From: Desulfurellaceae bacterium bin18
GTDB lineage: Bacteria > Desulfobacterota > Binatia > Bin18
Reading direction: 5' to 3'
DNA: 64,000 nt
NCBI GenBank assembly: GCA_002238415.1
Contig: MPMI01000007.1
Coordinates: 1 to 64,000, forward strand
The notes under the pieces are model-generated. The model was not told where the DNA came from, ran no database searches, and saw only the letters and a list, made by a program, of their open reading frames with translations. Position numbers and translations under genes: made by a program. The number at the start of each line of letters is the position of its first letter. Positions within the stretch are counted from its first letter, which is position 1. This document shows positions 17,860-27,146 of this stretch, one piece after another.

Positions 17860-18070
17860 ACTTCCTCCTTTAGGTTCATATACTCGTGTCTCGCTAGCAT
17901 AGGGGGGTAGTGGCTGCAAGCGAGACCGAACGCCCTGCCGGTCATGCCGGGTGTCCCCTGGACACCCGGCATCTCAGCCTGAGAGACGACCCTGTATTGC
18001 GCCGAACGGGCGGAGTGTGCAAAACATGCAGCATGGGTCGCTCTGGCAGACCCCGCACTACCCTTTTCTT

Positions 18071-20419
18071 ATGCGCGAGCGCGACCTTCTGGCCTTAGAG
18101 TTTGATAAAGTCCTTCAGCTTCTGGCGGACTGTGCCCTGTCGTCCGCCGGTCGAGAAGCCTGTCTGGCCCTCAAACCCCAGATTGTCGAGCCGTTCGTCA
18201 AAGAAGACAGCGAGCGAACGTGGCAGTGCTTTCGTCTGGTAGAAGAACGCTTGAACCTGCCGCTCGGACCGTTCCCCGATATCCGTCCGACCTGTGAGAA
18301 ATCTGACCACGGCGGTGCCGTGCTTGAGGGACAAAAGCTCCGCGACGTTCTGGCCGTGGTGACACGCGCCCGACTTCTTGCCGGGTTTTTCCGTCGGGAC
18401 GCAGCAGCGTTTGACCGCCTGAAAGGCTATGCTGACCGCCTGCCAGCTCTGCCTGACTTGGAGATCGCCCTGGACCGTTGCCTGGACGAGGATGGGGGCC
18501 TCAAAGACGAGGCCAGTGCAACCCTGCGTTCACTCCGGCGCCAGGTCCGCAGCCTGGGCGAGGACATTGAACGCCGCCTGCAACGCACCCTGCGCTCAAG
18601 CGAGACCCAGGATGTAGTGACCGACCAGTTTGTTACGATTCGGAATAACCGTTTTGTCATCCCCGTTCGGCCCAATTTTCAGGCGCGGTTGCCGGGTATC
18701 GTCCAGGACCGTTCCGGGTCGGGTGAGACCGTGTTCATTGAACCGCTGTTTGCGGTCGAACTCAACAATAGACTGCTGCTCGCCCAGAAGGAAGTCGCGG
18801 CCGAGGAACACCGGATTCTGGCCTGGCTGACCGCGCTGGTGCGCGAGAACCTCGATCAACTCCAACAGACGTTTACAACCCTGACGGAAATCGACGTCCT
18901 TCACGCCAAGGTTGTGTTTGCGCAAAAATACGGTGCAACACAGCCGCACTTTGGATCAGCCATCCAGCTCCGTGGCGCCCGGCATCCCTTGCTGACGGCC
19001 TCGGATACCGCAGTTGTTCCTATCGATTTGATCCTGCCCAACGATAAGCGCGGGCTGATTATTACCGGTCCGAACACGGGTGGGAAAACGGTCGCCCTGA
19101 AAACCTTGGGTCTCATCTGTCTCATGGCCCAGAGCGGTCTTCTGATCCCGACGGACGAAGCCAATGAACTGCCCATCTTTCGGAGCGTGTTTGCCGACAT
19201 TGGGGATGCCCAGTCCCTGGAGCACAGTCTCTCTACCTTCTCGGCCCATATCACCAATATCAGCGCCATGCTGGCGGCGCTGTCAGAGCCCGCGCTTCTC
19301 CTGCTTGACGAACCCGGCGGCGGCACCGACCCGGCCGAAGGAGGGGCTCTGGCAAACGGGCTGCTCACCGTTCTGAAAGATCGCCGGGTGTCCCTCGCTC
19401 TGGCCACGCATCTGAGTCCGGTCAAACTCTTTGCTGTGGGAGAAGGGAGCTATCAGATTGCGGCGGTGGCGTTTGATCTGGAGACCCTCCAACCGCGCTA
19501 TCAACTCCAGTACGACGTCATGGGTCAGAGCCTCGGGCTGCCCATGGCCCGGCGTCTCGGGTTACCCGAAGCCGTGTGTCGGGCGGCAGAGGCGGCACTG
19601 TCTGCGGAAGCCCGTCAATTCTCTGAAGCCTTGACCCGGCTCGAAGCCGACTCGGTCACGCTGGAACGTGAACGGACTCAGATGCGGTCTGAACGCGAAC
19701 AGGCGGCCGCCCTGCGTGCGCGCCAAGAGCGGCTCCTGGCCGAAACCGAGGAAAAATGCCGTCAGGTCTGGCAGGACGAGACGCGTGAAGCCAAGCTGCT
19801 GGTCCGCCGTGTCCGCGAGGAAGGCCGCGAGGTTATCGCGCGGCTACGCAAAAATCTGCAAACGCCGCATGCCCCGCCCGGCGATGCCCGCCGAGACCTC
19901 TCGCGGTTCTTGCACGAGCAGCACAAGGAAATCGCGGCAAAAGAGCAGACGCTCCGGACCGAGCCCGTCGCCGATACACCACCGCCACAGATTGGGGACG
20001 AGGTCGAGATCCGAGGTGGGAAAATCCGGGGCACCTTGCTGACGCTCAACGGCCAGAAAGCCCGAGTCCGCTGCGGTGGGACGACGTTTGAGGTTCCCGT
20101 TGTCCAGGTTCAGCGGACGGCCAAGCAAAAACCTGCACCAAGCGTTCGGGTGGCCGTCGATCACGCGCCACCGAGTCGGCCCGAAATCAATCTGCTCGGC
20201 CTGCGGGTTCGGGAGGCGCTGCCGCGTTTGGAAGTCTTCCTGGATCAGGCCATTCTCAATAATCGATCGTCCGTGCGTATCGTGCACGGTATGGGAACCG
20301 GTGCGTTGAGGCGGGCGGTCCGAGCGTATTTAGCCGACTCTCCGTACTGCGAGTCCTTTAACGAAGCGCCCCGGAATGAAGGGGGTGGGGGCGCAACGGT
20401 TGCGGAGCTCTCCTCATGA
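18071..20419 (+). CDS. mutS2: Endonuclease MutS2
   Basis: A 782-residue MutS2 protein, an ATPase and nuclease that suppresses homologous recombination and, in some species, rescues collided ribosomes. It starts RERDLLALEFDKVLQLLADCA, like the family. The Walker A motif GPNTGGKTVALKTLG lies near residue 333, and the LLDEPGGGTDPAEGGALA Walker B and signature follow. A long coiled coil (about 540-620) comes next, and the C-terminal Smr nuclease domain has LLGLRVREALPRLEVFL and VHGMGTGALRRAV. The frame is open from 17951, but the extra 40 residues resemble no MutS2. It overlaps the DUF309 gene by ATGA. Confidence 0.93.
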   Translation: MRERDLLALEFDKVLQLLADCALSSAGREACLALKPQIVEPFVKEDSERTWQCFRLVEERLNLPLGPFPDIRPTCEKSDHGGAVLEGQKLRDVLAVVTRARLLAGFFRRDAAAFDRLKGYADRLPALPDLEIALDRCLDEDGGLKDEASATLRSLRRQVRSLGEDIERRLQRTLRSSETQDVVTDQFVTIRNNRFVIPVRPNFQARLPGIVQDRSGSGETVFIEPLFAVELNNRLLLAQKEVAAEEHRILAWLTALVRENLDQLQQTFTTLTEIDVLHAKVVFAQKYGATQPHFGSAIQLRGARHPLLTASDTAVVPIDLILPNDKRGLIITGPNTGGKTVALKTLGLICLMAQSGLLIPTDEANELPIFRSVFADIGDAQSLEHSLSTFSAHITNISAMLAALSEPALLLLDEPGGGTDPAEGGALANGLLTVLKDRRVSLALATHLSPVKLFAVGEGSYQIAAVAFDLETLQPRYQLQYDVMGQSLGLPMARRLGLPEAVCRAAEAALSAEARQFSEALTRLEADSVTLERERTQMRSEREQAAALRARQERLLAETEEKCRQVWQDETREAKLLVRRVREEGREVIARLRKNLQTPHAPPGDARRDLSRFLHEQHKEIAAKEQTLRTEPVADTPPPQIGDEVEIRGGKIRGTLLTLNGQKARVRCGGTTFEVPVVQVQRTAKQKPAPSVRVAVDHAPPSRPEINLLGLRVREALPRLEVFLDQAILNNRSSVRIVHGMGTGALRRAVRAYLADSPYCESFNEAPRNEGGGGATVAELSS

Positions 20420-21036
20420 AAGTTGTCACCCGTGACGCATTAGCCGACCTGCTGCTTGAAGCCCTGGACGATGCGGCCACCGCCGCCACGGTGTGTGGTC
20501 TTGCCGCTGACACTCGAACGAGCGAGGCAGAGCCGCACCCGCGCGCGCTTGATGCGATGCTGCGCTCCGTGCTGACGCCGGGTTTTGACGCAGAGTGGCC
20601 GGCGGTCAGAGCTAAACTCATACAATATGGAGCAGCATTGGAGAACTGGTCCGGGCAAGCTGGAGGCTCAACGCGCGATGTTGTTCTGCAGAAAAGTGTT
20701 CTCCTCTTTAATCATCACCTCTTCTTTGAGGTGCATGAAGTCCTGGAGCCGCAGTGGATGAAAGAGCAGGGCGAGATCAAAAGGTTCTTGCAGGGACTGA
20801 TTCAGATTGCGGTCGCGTTCTATCATCTTGGACGTGGCAACCTGGCCGGCACACGCTCGCTGCTGCACGAGGGGCTGATAAAGATAGCCCCCCACGCGCC
20901 CGCCTGTCTTGGCCTTGAATTACAGGATTTTATTGCCGGACTTGAGAAATGCCAGCAGATCATCTCAGGTCTGAGCCCTGAAACGTGTAAGCAGTTCTCT
21001 CCGGACACGATTCCCCGGATGCGGCTCGTCGCCTAA
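20416..21036 (+). CDS. DUF309-domain protein
   Basis: A 206-residue protein whose C-terminal half has the DUF309 pattern FNHHLFFEVHEVLEPQWM...IKRFLQGLIQIAVAFYHLGRGN, a helical bundle with conserved His and Glu residues. The N-terminal 80 residues are unassigned. The start codon overlaps the mutS2 stop (ATGA), so it is translationally coupled to it. DUF309 proteins have no established function. Confidence 0.85.
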   Translation: MKVVTRDALADLLLEALDDAATAATVCGLAADTRTSEAEPHPRALDAMLRSVLTPGFDAEWPAVRAKLIQYGAALENWSGQAGGSTRDVVLQKSVLLFNHHLFFEVHEVLEPQWMKEQGEIKRFLQGLIQIAVAFYHLGRGNLAGTRSLLHEGLIKIAPHAPACLGLELQDFIAGLEKCQQIISGLSPETCKQFSPDTIPRMRLVA

Positions 21037-21060
21037 CCCTATTGGTGTGAGGGTACCGTC

Positions 21061-21588
21061 ATGCAAGTGGATCGGCTCATTATCACCGCCCGAGTGCAGA
21101 CTGTCCTGAGCCCGCTTTCGAGTGAGGCCATTATGGAGCGTGTGGCGGATGGGACGTGGGGTGCCGCAAAGAATAAACGTGTCCTTCCAATCGACAATAA
21201 CGCTGGACACGTTTACTCTTCGGACAGTATTCTCCTGGCAACGGGCAAAGTCGGGGCCGGGGAGCAGTACATGCAGGCGGCTGCGGCGCTTCAGCGACAC
21301 GGCACTATCGGTATTATTGCGCCCGCCTTTGCCTGGCCGTTCTTTCGGCTGTGTCTCAACATCGGTCTGCCGCCGCTGACCCTCTGGGAAGCAGGTGAAA
21401 TTCGGGCGGGCGACCGGCTGCGGATCGATGTGAACAGCCGCATCGTCAAATCCCTGAGCGCCGGTAGCCGCTATCCGATTCGGGACCTGTCCGATCTATA
21501 CATCGAGGTTCTGGCCTGCGGCGGGATGGAAGGCTATGTGCGGGCTCGGTTGGCGGAACAGCAAACGGCGATCTCCTCGGGCGGGTAG
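21061..21588 (+). CDS. Aconitase-swivel (LeuD)-like protein with repeat insert
   Basis: A 175-residue protein. From about residue 57 it resembles the small subunit of isopropylmalate dehydratase: SILLATGKVGAGEQYMQAAAALQRHGTIGIIAPAFAWPFFRLCLNIGLPPL and a C-terminal EVLACGGMEGYVRARL. The usual FGCGSSREHA loop is replaced by GKVGAGEQYM, so catalysis is doubtful. Residues about 39-54 (KRVLPIDNNAGHVYSS) are encoded by a 40-bp palindromic repeat that replaces the normal DNI(N)TD region. No large subunit lies nearby. It could be a decayed or repurposed gene; the frame is intact and the gene follows DUF309 by 24 bp. Confidence 0.6.
   Translation: MQVDRLIITARVQTVLSPLSSEAIMERVADGTWGAAKNKRVLPIDNNAGHVYSSDSILLATGKVGAGEQYMQAAAALQRHGTIGIIAPAFAWPFFRLCLNIGLPPLTLWEAGEIRAGDRLRIDVNSRIVKSLSAGSRYPIRDLSDLYIEVLACGGMEGYVRARLAEQQTAISSGG
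21175..21220. repeat. Palindromic repeat, copy 1 (inside a gene)
   Basis: A perfect 10-bp inverted repeat AAACGTGTCC / GGACACGTTT (21175-21184 and 21205-21214) encloses 20 bp, and the similarity continues to 21220. It lies in frame within the LeuD-like gene. A second copy starts at 21634. Confidence 0.8.
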
Positions 21589-21633
21589 GAAGGCGCCTGC
21601 CGCCTTTTCCCTCTTCCGTGGGACCGCAAGAGG

Positions 21634-21679
21634 AAGCGTGTCCTTCCAATCGACAACAACGCTGGATACGTTTACTCTT
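21634..21679. repeat. Palindromic repeat, copy 2
   Basis: Matches copy 1 over 46 bp with three differences; its arms read AAGCGTGTCC / GGATACGTTT, still able to pair with wobble. It sits just upstream of the helicase start at 21711. Weaker similarity extends about 20 bp further left (GTGGG..CCGCAA). Confidence 0.8.
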
Positions 21680-21710
21680 TGTGGCAGAGACGCACGGACG
21701 AGCGAGGGAT

Positions 21711-23981
21711 ATGCGACGCGTTCGAGACCTGCGGAAATATGAGCTGCCGGACAGCCTGCTGGAAATCTGGGAGCGCCAGCAGGGCGAGTTTCTCTTGCCC
21801 GTGCAGGAAATTGCCGTGCAGCGCTACGGGCTGTTTGACGGCCGCAGCCTGATCATATCTTCTCCAACATCATCGGGCAAAACCTTTGTGGGCGAAATGG
21901 CCGCGCTGCGCTCAGCCTTTGCCGGCAAGCGCGTCCTGTATTTAACGCCGCTGCGCGCCCTGGCGGAAGAGAAATACGAAACCTTTCGCGCACGTTACGC
22001 AACGTACGGCGTCAAGGTCGTGGTGGCCACCCGTGACCGACGCGAGTTTGATCACGATATCGAACACGGCGATTTTCACCTGGCCGTCCTCGTGTACGAA
22101 AAACTCGCCCAGTTGCTCGTCCGGCATCCGCATGTGCTGCGGACGGTCGCCCTGGTCGTGGTGGACGAACTCCAGATGCTGGGCGACCCGGAACGCGGGT
22201 CGGGGCTTGAACTGACCTTGACAAAACTCCTCAGCGCCGTCCCACGGCCGCAGCTTTTGGGACTCTCGGCCGTTCTGCGCGAGGCTGAGCAAGTCGCCGC
22301 CTGGTTGGATGCCGACCTGCTCTTACAGGATGAACGGCCGGTCGAACTCTACCGTGGTGTCGTCCTCGGTGACCGCTTTCGCTACCGCACGTATAACACG
22401 GGCGAAGAAGGCGAGGAGCGACTGGCTGCTGTTGAGTCAGACGACCCGCGTGAGATCTTATACGCCCACGTCACGCATCTTGCGCAGCAGGGAGAGCAGG
22501 CCCTCGTTTTTCTGAAAGGCAAACGGGATACGGTCCAGTGCGCCCTGGAGTTGGCCGAAGCCTCTGAGCTGGCGCCGGCCGCCGCTGCGCTGGCAGCGCT
22601 TGAGCCCCTCGAAGAAACCTCCCTCAAGGCCCAGTTGCGCGATGCCCTTACTGGTGGTGTGGCGTTTCACCACGCCGATCTGACCTCGGCGGAGCGGGCG
22701 ATTGTTGAGGCGGCCTACCGCCGGGGCGAAGCGCGGGTCATTGCCTGTACCACGACGCTGGCCTTTGGGGTGAATCTGCCCGCCTCCACGGTGTTCATCG
22801 AAGCCGTCAAATGGGACACGGACAAACGAACCGGCACGGCGATGGAAGTCCCGCTGTCCTGGGCCGAATACGAAAATATCTCCGGACGAGCAGGCCGACT
22901 CGGATTCGCGTCGCCCCCCCCTTCTTTGGGGGGCCGCCCTGAGCCAGTCGAAGGACGAGGGGGCAAAGAGGTATTTGGTCGATCCATTCTGATTGCTACT
23001 AATCAGTTCCAGGCCGACCTGTTGTGGCGGGGCTATGTGATGGGCGAGCAAGAGCAGTTTACTCCGGCCCCCGGCCAGACCGGGCTCACGGATCGTATCC
23101 TCAACCTGATTGCCTCCAAGGTCTGTCTTTCAACGGATGAGCTCCGGGCTTTTTTAGACCTGACCTATCTCGGCTTTCAGCAACAGGGCAAACGTGTGCC
23201 TGTCTCAGACCATGCCTCGGACGAAGCCGAGCAAGCGCTGAGCGTTCTTGTTAACACACAGCTTGTCAATCGCAGTGAAGACGGACGGCTGGAAGCGTCA
23301 ATGCTGGGAGAGGTCGCCGCCCGCAAAGGCATCCGCGCGGCAACTGCGGTGAGGCTGGCCCGCTTTTTTGAGTCAGCCCAGGGACGCGACGTGTCCGAGC
23401 TAGAACTCTTTTATACGCTGAGTCTGACCGAAGACGGCCAGAAAATGCAGATTCCGTTGTCGTCGGCCGAACACCGTGGTCGGGGATATGAAAGCAGAGT
23501 AGGCGAGTGGATACACGACCGCGGCTATGAGCCGGGCGACGAGCTTCAGAAACTCCTCAACGCCCGCATGCTCCCGACAGCCCAGGAGGCTCGGTCGGCA
23601 AAACTCTCGCTGCTGCTGCTGGGCTGGATTAACGGGGACGAACTGTCGTCTTTGGAAAATCGCTGTCAATGCTATGCCGGCACCATCCTCAGCCTGACGG
23701 ATGAAGTCGGCTGGCTGGTGGATGCGGCAGCGGAAATTGCCGAGGTCATGGGCTGGGCTTCGGCCACACAACTGTCCGAACTGGCAGAACGGGCGCGACT
23801 CGGGGTCGATCCGCCGAGCCTGGAGTTGGCCCGGGCTCAGTTGCCCGGGCTCAACCGTGAAGAAATCAAGACGCTGGTATCTGCGGGGTTCGACTCGCCC
23901 CTGGCCGTGCGTGAAGCGTCTCCAGAAGCTCTTGAGCCCTACCTGTCGCCGCCACAAATTGAGGCGTTGCGCACGCCCTGA
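21711..23981 (+). CDS. Hel308/Ski2-like superfamily 2 helicase
   Basis: A 756-residue DEAD/DEAH-type helicase. The Q-motif region FLLPVQEIAVQRYGLFDGRSLIISSPTSSGKT holds Walker A near residue 50. Motif Ia is YLTPLRALAEEK, motif II reads VVDELQML (DELQ rather than DEVH) near 150, and motif VI is ENISGRAGRLGF near 395. The Hel308-like C-terminal ratchet and a helix-hairpin-helix-like end (LPGLNREEIKTLVSAGFDSPLAV) follow. Right after motif VI a repeat adds about 17 residues (PPPSLGGRPEPVEGRGG). The frame opens at 21618, but the upstream part is repeat sequence; ATG 21711 is preferred. It likely acts in DNA repair or replication restart. Confidence 0.85.
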   Translation: MRRVRDLRKYELPDSLLEIWERQQGEFLLPVQEIAVQRYGLFDGRSLIISSPTSSGKTFVGEMAALRSAFAGKRVLYLTPLRALAEEKYETFRARYATYGVKVVVATRDRREFDHDIEHGDFHLAVLVYEKLAQLLVRHPHVLRTVALVVVDELQMLGDPERGSGLELTLTKLLSAVPRPQLLGLSAVLREAEQVAAWLDADLLLQDERPVELYRGVVLGDRFRYRTYNTGEEGEERLAAVESDDPREILYAHVTHLAQQGEQALVFLKGKRDTVQCALELAEASELAPAAAALAALEPLEETSLKAQLRDALTGGVAFHHADLTSAERAIVEAAYRRGEARVIACTTTLAFGVNLPASTVFIEAVKWDTDKRTGTAMEVPLSWAEYENISGRAGRLGFASPPPSLGGRPEPVEGRGGKEVFGRSILIATNQFQADLLWRGYVMGEQEQFTPAPGQTGLTDRILNLIASKVCLSTDELRAFLDLTYLGFQQQGKRVPVSDHASDEAEQALSVLVNTQLVNRSEDGRLEASMLGEVAARKGIRAATAVRLARFFESAQGRDVSELELFYTLSLTEDGQKMQIPLSSAEHRGRGYESRVGEWIHDRGYEPGDELQKLLNARMLPTAQEARSAKLSLLLLGWINGDELSSLENRCQCYAGTILSLTDEVGWLVDAAAEIAEVMGWASATQLSELAERARLGVDPPSLELARAQLPGLNREEIKTLVSAGFDSPLAVREASPEALEPYLSPPQIEALRTP
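22913..22964. repeat. In-frame dispersed repeat (RPEPVEG type)
   Basis: A hairpin of C7 and G6 tracts around TTCTTT is followed by CCCTGAGCCAGTCGAAGGAC, the core of a dispersed repeat known from many genomes (reverse strand CTTCGACTGGCTCAG). It has inserted in frame in the helicase gene between motif VI and the following strand. Confidence 0.75.
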
Positions 23982-24012
23982 GACACGCCTCAGTAACCGG
24001 ACACTTGCTCGT

Positions 24013-25479
24013 ATGACCAGCCCACCTCCTGCTGCTGTTTTGGAACTGGCCCTCCAGACCCTGGAAGCCGAACTGGTCGAGCCTGAGCGCTTGGCGTCCT
24101 TTCGGACCGTACTGAATACAACAGAGCCGGTCGCTGAGGCGAACCGTTTCCGCTGGTATGCAAGCGGGCAGGTTTGCCTGGAACGCTCTGCTCACGGGAC
24201 GCTGACCTTCTTCCTGCCGGCCATTCCTGCGAGTTCGGCTCTGCGCCGTCTGGGGACCTTTGATCGTCAGGGGCGTTTGCTTTCACTTTTTTTCTATGCT
24301 GCCGATGGTCTGGTGCAGCAGTTCAAGGTGCGCAATATGGACGGCCGCTTTCTCGGGGTCGTCCGAGACACAGTGTCTCATCTGGGCTGGGGCAGGTCTG
24401 ACGTGATCGGGGCGTTGGCAGGTGAGGGGGGCTTTGAGTTGGACCGGACGCTGACCTTCTTCCGCTCGGTCTCGTATGAAGACGTGGATATCCTCCCGCC
24501 ATTAGACGCTCCGATGAGCCTGCCGCCCGGCGGCGGTGCAACCATCTTGAATGTGCTGGCGCGCTTGGGGCAGGACCAGGGAAAACAGGTGCTACGCTAC
24601 TACGGACCGTATCCCAGTGACCAGCTCTTTTTTACCCTGCGCGAGTCCTTCATTTGTGGAGGAGAAGTTGGGGCCAATCGCGAGCGTTTCACCCAGGGAG
24701 CCGAAGAGGCCGCCCTGCATATGACGATGGTTGAGACTGCGGTTGACTGGCGGCCCGCCCCGCACGAACGGTTTTATCCGGGGGCGCATACCTGCGTGCA
24801 ACTGCGCAACGGAGTCGAAAAAGTCTACGATCACGGGCATACCTATTACCGGGCCGACCTGGTGGCCGAGGCCCATCGGCTCCGCGTGCTCCAGACTGAA
24901 GAGGAGCAACCACGCTATATCGCTAGCCTGACCATACTGGGCCAGGCGCTCGAGGATCATTTTATCCTGGATGAACACGGAGAGATTCTCGAACGTCTTC
25001 CACAGCCCGTGCAGCCTTCCCTGCGGGGCGATCCCATCCTTTCCCCAGACTGGAAGGCCGCTCTCGTTCGTCTGATTGCCGCAGAGAGCACGACGCTGCT
25101 GCACACCGCGCTGTGGCCGGTGACGGATGAGCTGACCATCCTGTGGGGCAGGGTGCATAAAGAACTGTGGGCGCTGAGTGGTAATGAACTCGTTCTGCAC
25201 GCGGGGATGATTGCCGTCCATCAGGACATGCAGAGCCGGGCCAACAGTGCGGCCGAAAAAATCCTCATCGCCTCTCGCTTTCTGTCCGAATTAGCTCGGC
25301 TGATCGGGCCGGTGATCCGCAGCCGTGCCCAAGCCCAACTGGCCAGCCTCTCGCCCGCTGACCAGAACGTGGCGCTACTGTTCGCAGCCTCGGATACGCC
25401 AGGGCTGTCGGATAACGAACTGCGGGCGTTTCTGACGAGCTTGGCGCAGGGGGAAGAACTGCCGCTGATAGTGGAGTAA
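24013..25479 (+). CDS. Hypothetical protein, 488 aa
   Basis: A large soluble protein with no family I recognise, no signal peptide and no membrane helix. It looks like a mixed alpha/beta N-terminal half (FRWYASGQVCLERSAHGTLTFFLPAIPASSALRRLG) and a helical C-terminal third. The frame is open upstream to 23701 inside the helicase gene; the ATG at 24013 is the first one after the helicase stop and is chosen for that reason, 31 bp downstream of it. Proximity suggests cotranscription with the helicase. Confidence 0.65.
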   Translation: MTSPPPAAVLELALQTLEAELVEPERLASFRTVLNTTEPVAEANRFRWYASGQVCLERSAHGTLTFFLPAIPASSALRRLGTFDRQGRLLSLFFYAADGLVQQFKVRNMDGRFLGVVRDTVSHLGWGRSDVIGALAGEGGFELDRTLTFFRSVSYEDVDILPPLDAPMSLPPGGGATILNVLARLGQDQGKQVLRYYGPYPSDQLFFTLRESFICGGEVGANRERFTQGAEEAALHMTMVETAVDWRPAPHERFYPGAHTCVQLRNGVEKVYDHGHTYYRADLVAEAHRLRVLQTEEEQPRYIASLTILGQALEDHFILDEHGEILERLPQPVQPSLRGDPILSPDWKAALVRLIAAESTTLLHTALWPVTDELTILWGRVHKELWALSGNELVLHAGMIAVHQDMQSRANSAAEKILIASRFLSELARLIGPVIRSRAQAQLASLSPADQNVALLFAASDTPGLSDNELRAFLTSLAQGEELPLIVE

Positions 25480-25565
25480 AAGGCCGATTTAATGCGTGTA
25501 TAAGCGTGGTTTTCGTTCGCTTTTGGCGCAGGCTTATTGAGTTCACTCGGTTCAGACCTGAGGGG

Positions 25566-26483
25566 TCACCCGACACTCGCGCCGAGATAGGAGCCTGTAG
25601 ACTTTGCCGCGCCGGCCGTCTGGCAGTGGGCGGCCACAATCCTGTTGATATCCCGCGCGTAGCCGCCGCCTAAGGTCACAGCAAGGGGGATTCCTGCCCG
25701 CCGGGCGAAATCGCATGTTATCCGATCCCGTTCGCCAACCCCGGCCATCGACAGCGCTAATTTTCCAAACCGGTCGCCCTGGAGCACATCCACGCCAGCC
25801 TGATACAGGATCAGGTCCGGTCGGGATCGTTCGAGGAGCACGGGCAGGCTCTCCTCCAGCCGGTCTAAATATTGTTCGTCCGTCGTGCCGTCCGGCAGGG
25901 CGATATCCCACGAGCTGTGTTCTTTGTGGGCGGGGTAGTTATTGGCCGCATGCATGGAAAAGGTGAAGGTATCCGGGTCGGTCTGACACAACGTAGCCGT
26001 ACCGTTCCCCTGATGCACGTCAAGATCGAGAACGAGGGCACGCCCGATACAGCCCTCTACCCGCAGCCGCCTCAGGACAATGACCAAATCATTAAAAATA
26101 CAGTAACCTTCGCCGTGGTCGGCGAAGGCATGGTGGGTACCCCCGGCCAGATTGGCGGCAATCCCGTCTCTCAGTGCGGCCCGAGCAGCCCCCAGCGTTC
26201 CACCGATCACGGCAAACGCGCGCTGGACAAGTTGCCGAGACCAGGGCAGGCCGAGGCGGAGCAATGCCTTGCGTTCCAGCGTCCCGTTCAGAAAGGCGTG
26301 GACGTACTCCGGCGTATGTACGCGAAGAATATCTTCGAGGGCTATCGGCTGCGGCTCAACGATTTCCTCTGGCGTGAGGATGCTCTCGGCCAGTAGCCGT
26401 TCCGGGACAAGGCGATACTTGTCCATGGGATAGGAGTGATTTCCCATGGGCGCGGTATAACGGGCGGAGGTAAAGGCTTGCAT
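25566..26483 (-). CDS. Histone-deacetylase family amidohydrolase
   Basis: A 305-residue zinc amidohydrolase of the HDAC/acetoin-utilisation superfamily, closest in length to class IV-like bacterial members. The metal and catalytic residues are visible: GGTHHAFADHGEGYCIFND (tandem His), LDLDVHQGNGT (Asp and His ligands), YQAGVD (second Asp ligand) and the LGGGYA loop. The substrate may be an acetylated polyamine, lysine or small amide. The ATG at 26483 is 3 bp after the stop of the DUF2939 gene, so both are cotranscribed. Confidence 0.9.
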   Translation of the reverse strand: MQAFTSARYTAPMGNHSYPMDKYRLVPERLLAESILTPEEIVEPQPIALEDILRVHTPEYVHAFLNGTLERKALLRLGLPWSRQLVQRAFAVIGGTLGAARAALRDGIAANLAGGTHHAFADHGEGYCIFNDLVIVLRRLRVEGCIGRALVLDLDVHQGNGTATLCQTDPDTFTFSMHAANNYPAHKEHSSWDIALPDGTTDEQYLDRLEESLPVLLERSRPDLILYQAGVDVLQGDRFGKLALSMAGVGERDRITCDFARRAGIPLAVTLGGGYARDINRIVAAHCQTAGAAKSTGSYLGASVG

Positions 26484-26485
26484 CC

Positions 26486-27031
26486 TCACTCCCCGAATAC
26501 CGCCTTCATCAGCGCCTGAACATTGGTGACCCGGACGACCTGCCACCAACCTTCTGGGGTAGAGCGGAGCCCGATCTCAATCTCTTCACCGCTGTCGAGT
26601 GGAATAGAAAAGTAGCGGATGTCTTCCCGGGTATCCCCGCCGATTACCGTTCCGATAAGGGCAATAGTCGGGATCTGCGGAAGCGTCAGGTCTGAGTTTT
26701 GAAAGGCTTGCTGTACGGCAAACGTCACTCCCGCCTTGGCGAGGTCCCGGACATCCCGTGTCAAACTCTCGAGTCCTCTGTGCAGGAGCCCGGCGAGGGA
26801 GTCCGGCGGCGTGTCCTGCGGTTGCGGGACCTCCGGTGCACTCTGCCCCAAATCCTCCAGGGCATAGCTGACCACGCTGTCGATATCGACATAGTGCGTA
26901 AAGGTCTCATAGTTGCGCGTCTTGAGAGCCTGTTGGATATGATAGACTGAATAAGAAGGGGTCTGCATCCAGGCATAGACTCCACCCAGCCCGAGAAGGG
27001 TACACAGCACGATCGCTCGTAGGCTTTTCAT
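26486..27031 (-). CDS. DUF2939-like exported protein
   Basis: A 181-residue protein with an N-terminal signal anchor (SLRAIVLCTLLGLGGVYAWM), then SYSVYHIQQALKTRNYETFTHYVDIDSVV, the signature of DUF2939 proteins. The open frame continues 100 codons upstream on the minus strand, overlapping the divergent dehydrogenase gene; that part is a shadow. The ATG at 27031 directly precedes the signal anchor. Function unknown. Confidence 0.8.
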   Translation of the reverse strand: MKSLRAIVLCTLLGLGGVYAWMQTPSYSVYHIQQALKTRNYETFTHYVDIDSVVSYALEDLGQSAPEVPQPQDTPPDSLAGLLHRGLESLTRDVRDLAKAGVTFAVQQAFQNSDLTLPQIPTIALIGTVIGGDTREDIRYFSIPLDSGEEIEIGLRSTPEGWWQVVRVTNVQALMKAVFGE

Positions 27032-27146
27032 GTGTCCCATCATACGGCAGGAATATCCGGTACGAAATGTGGGGTGCGGAGGCAGTCCGACTCTGGTATG
27101 CAGGGATGATCGCTTGACAGGCGGAGCAGCCTGAGAGAGAGACGCG

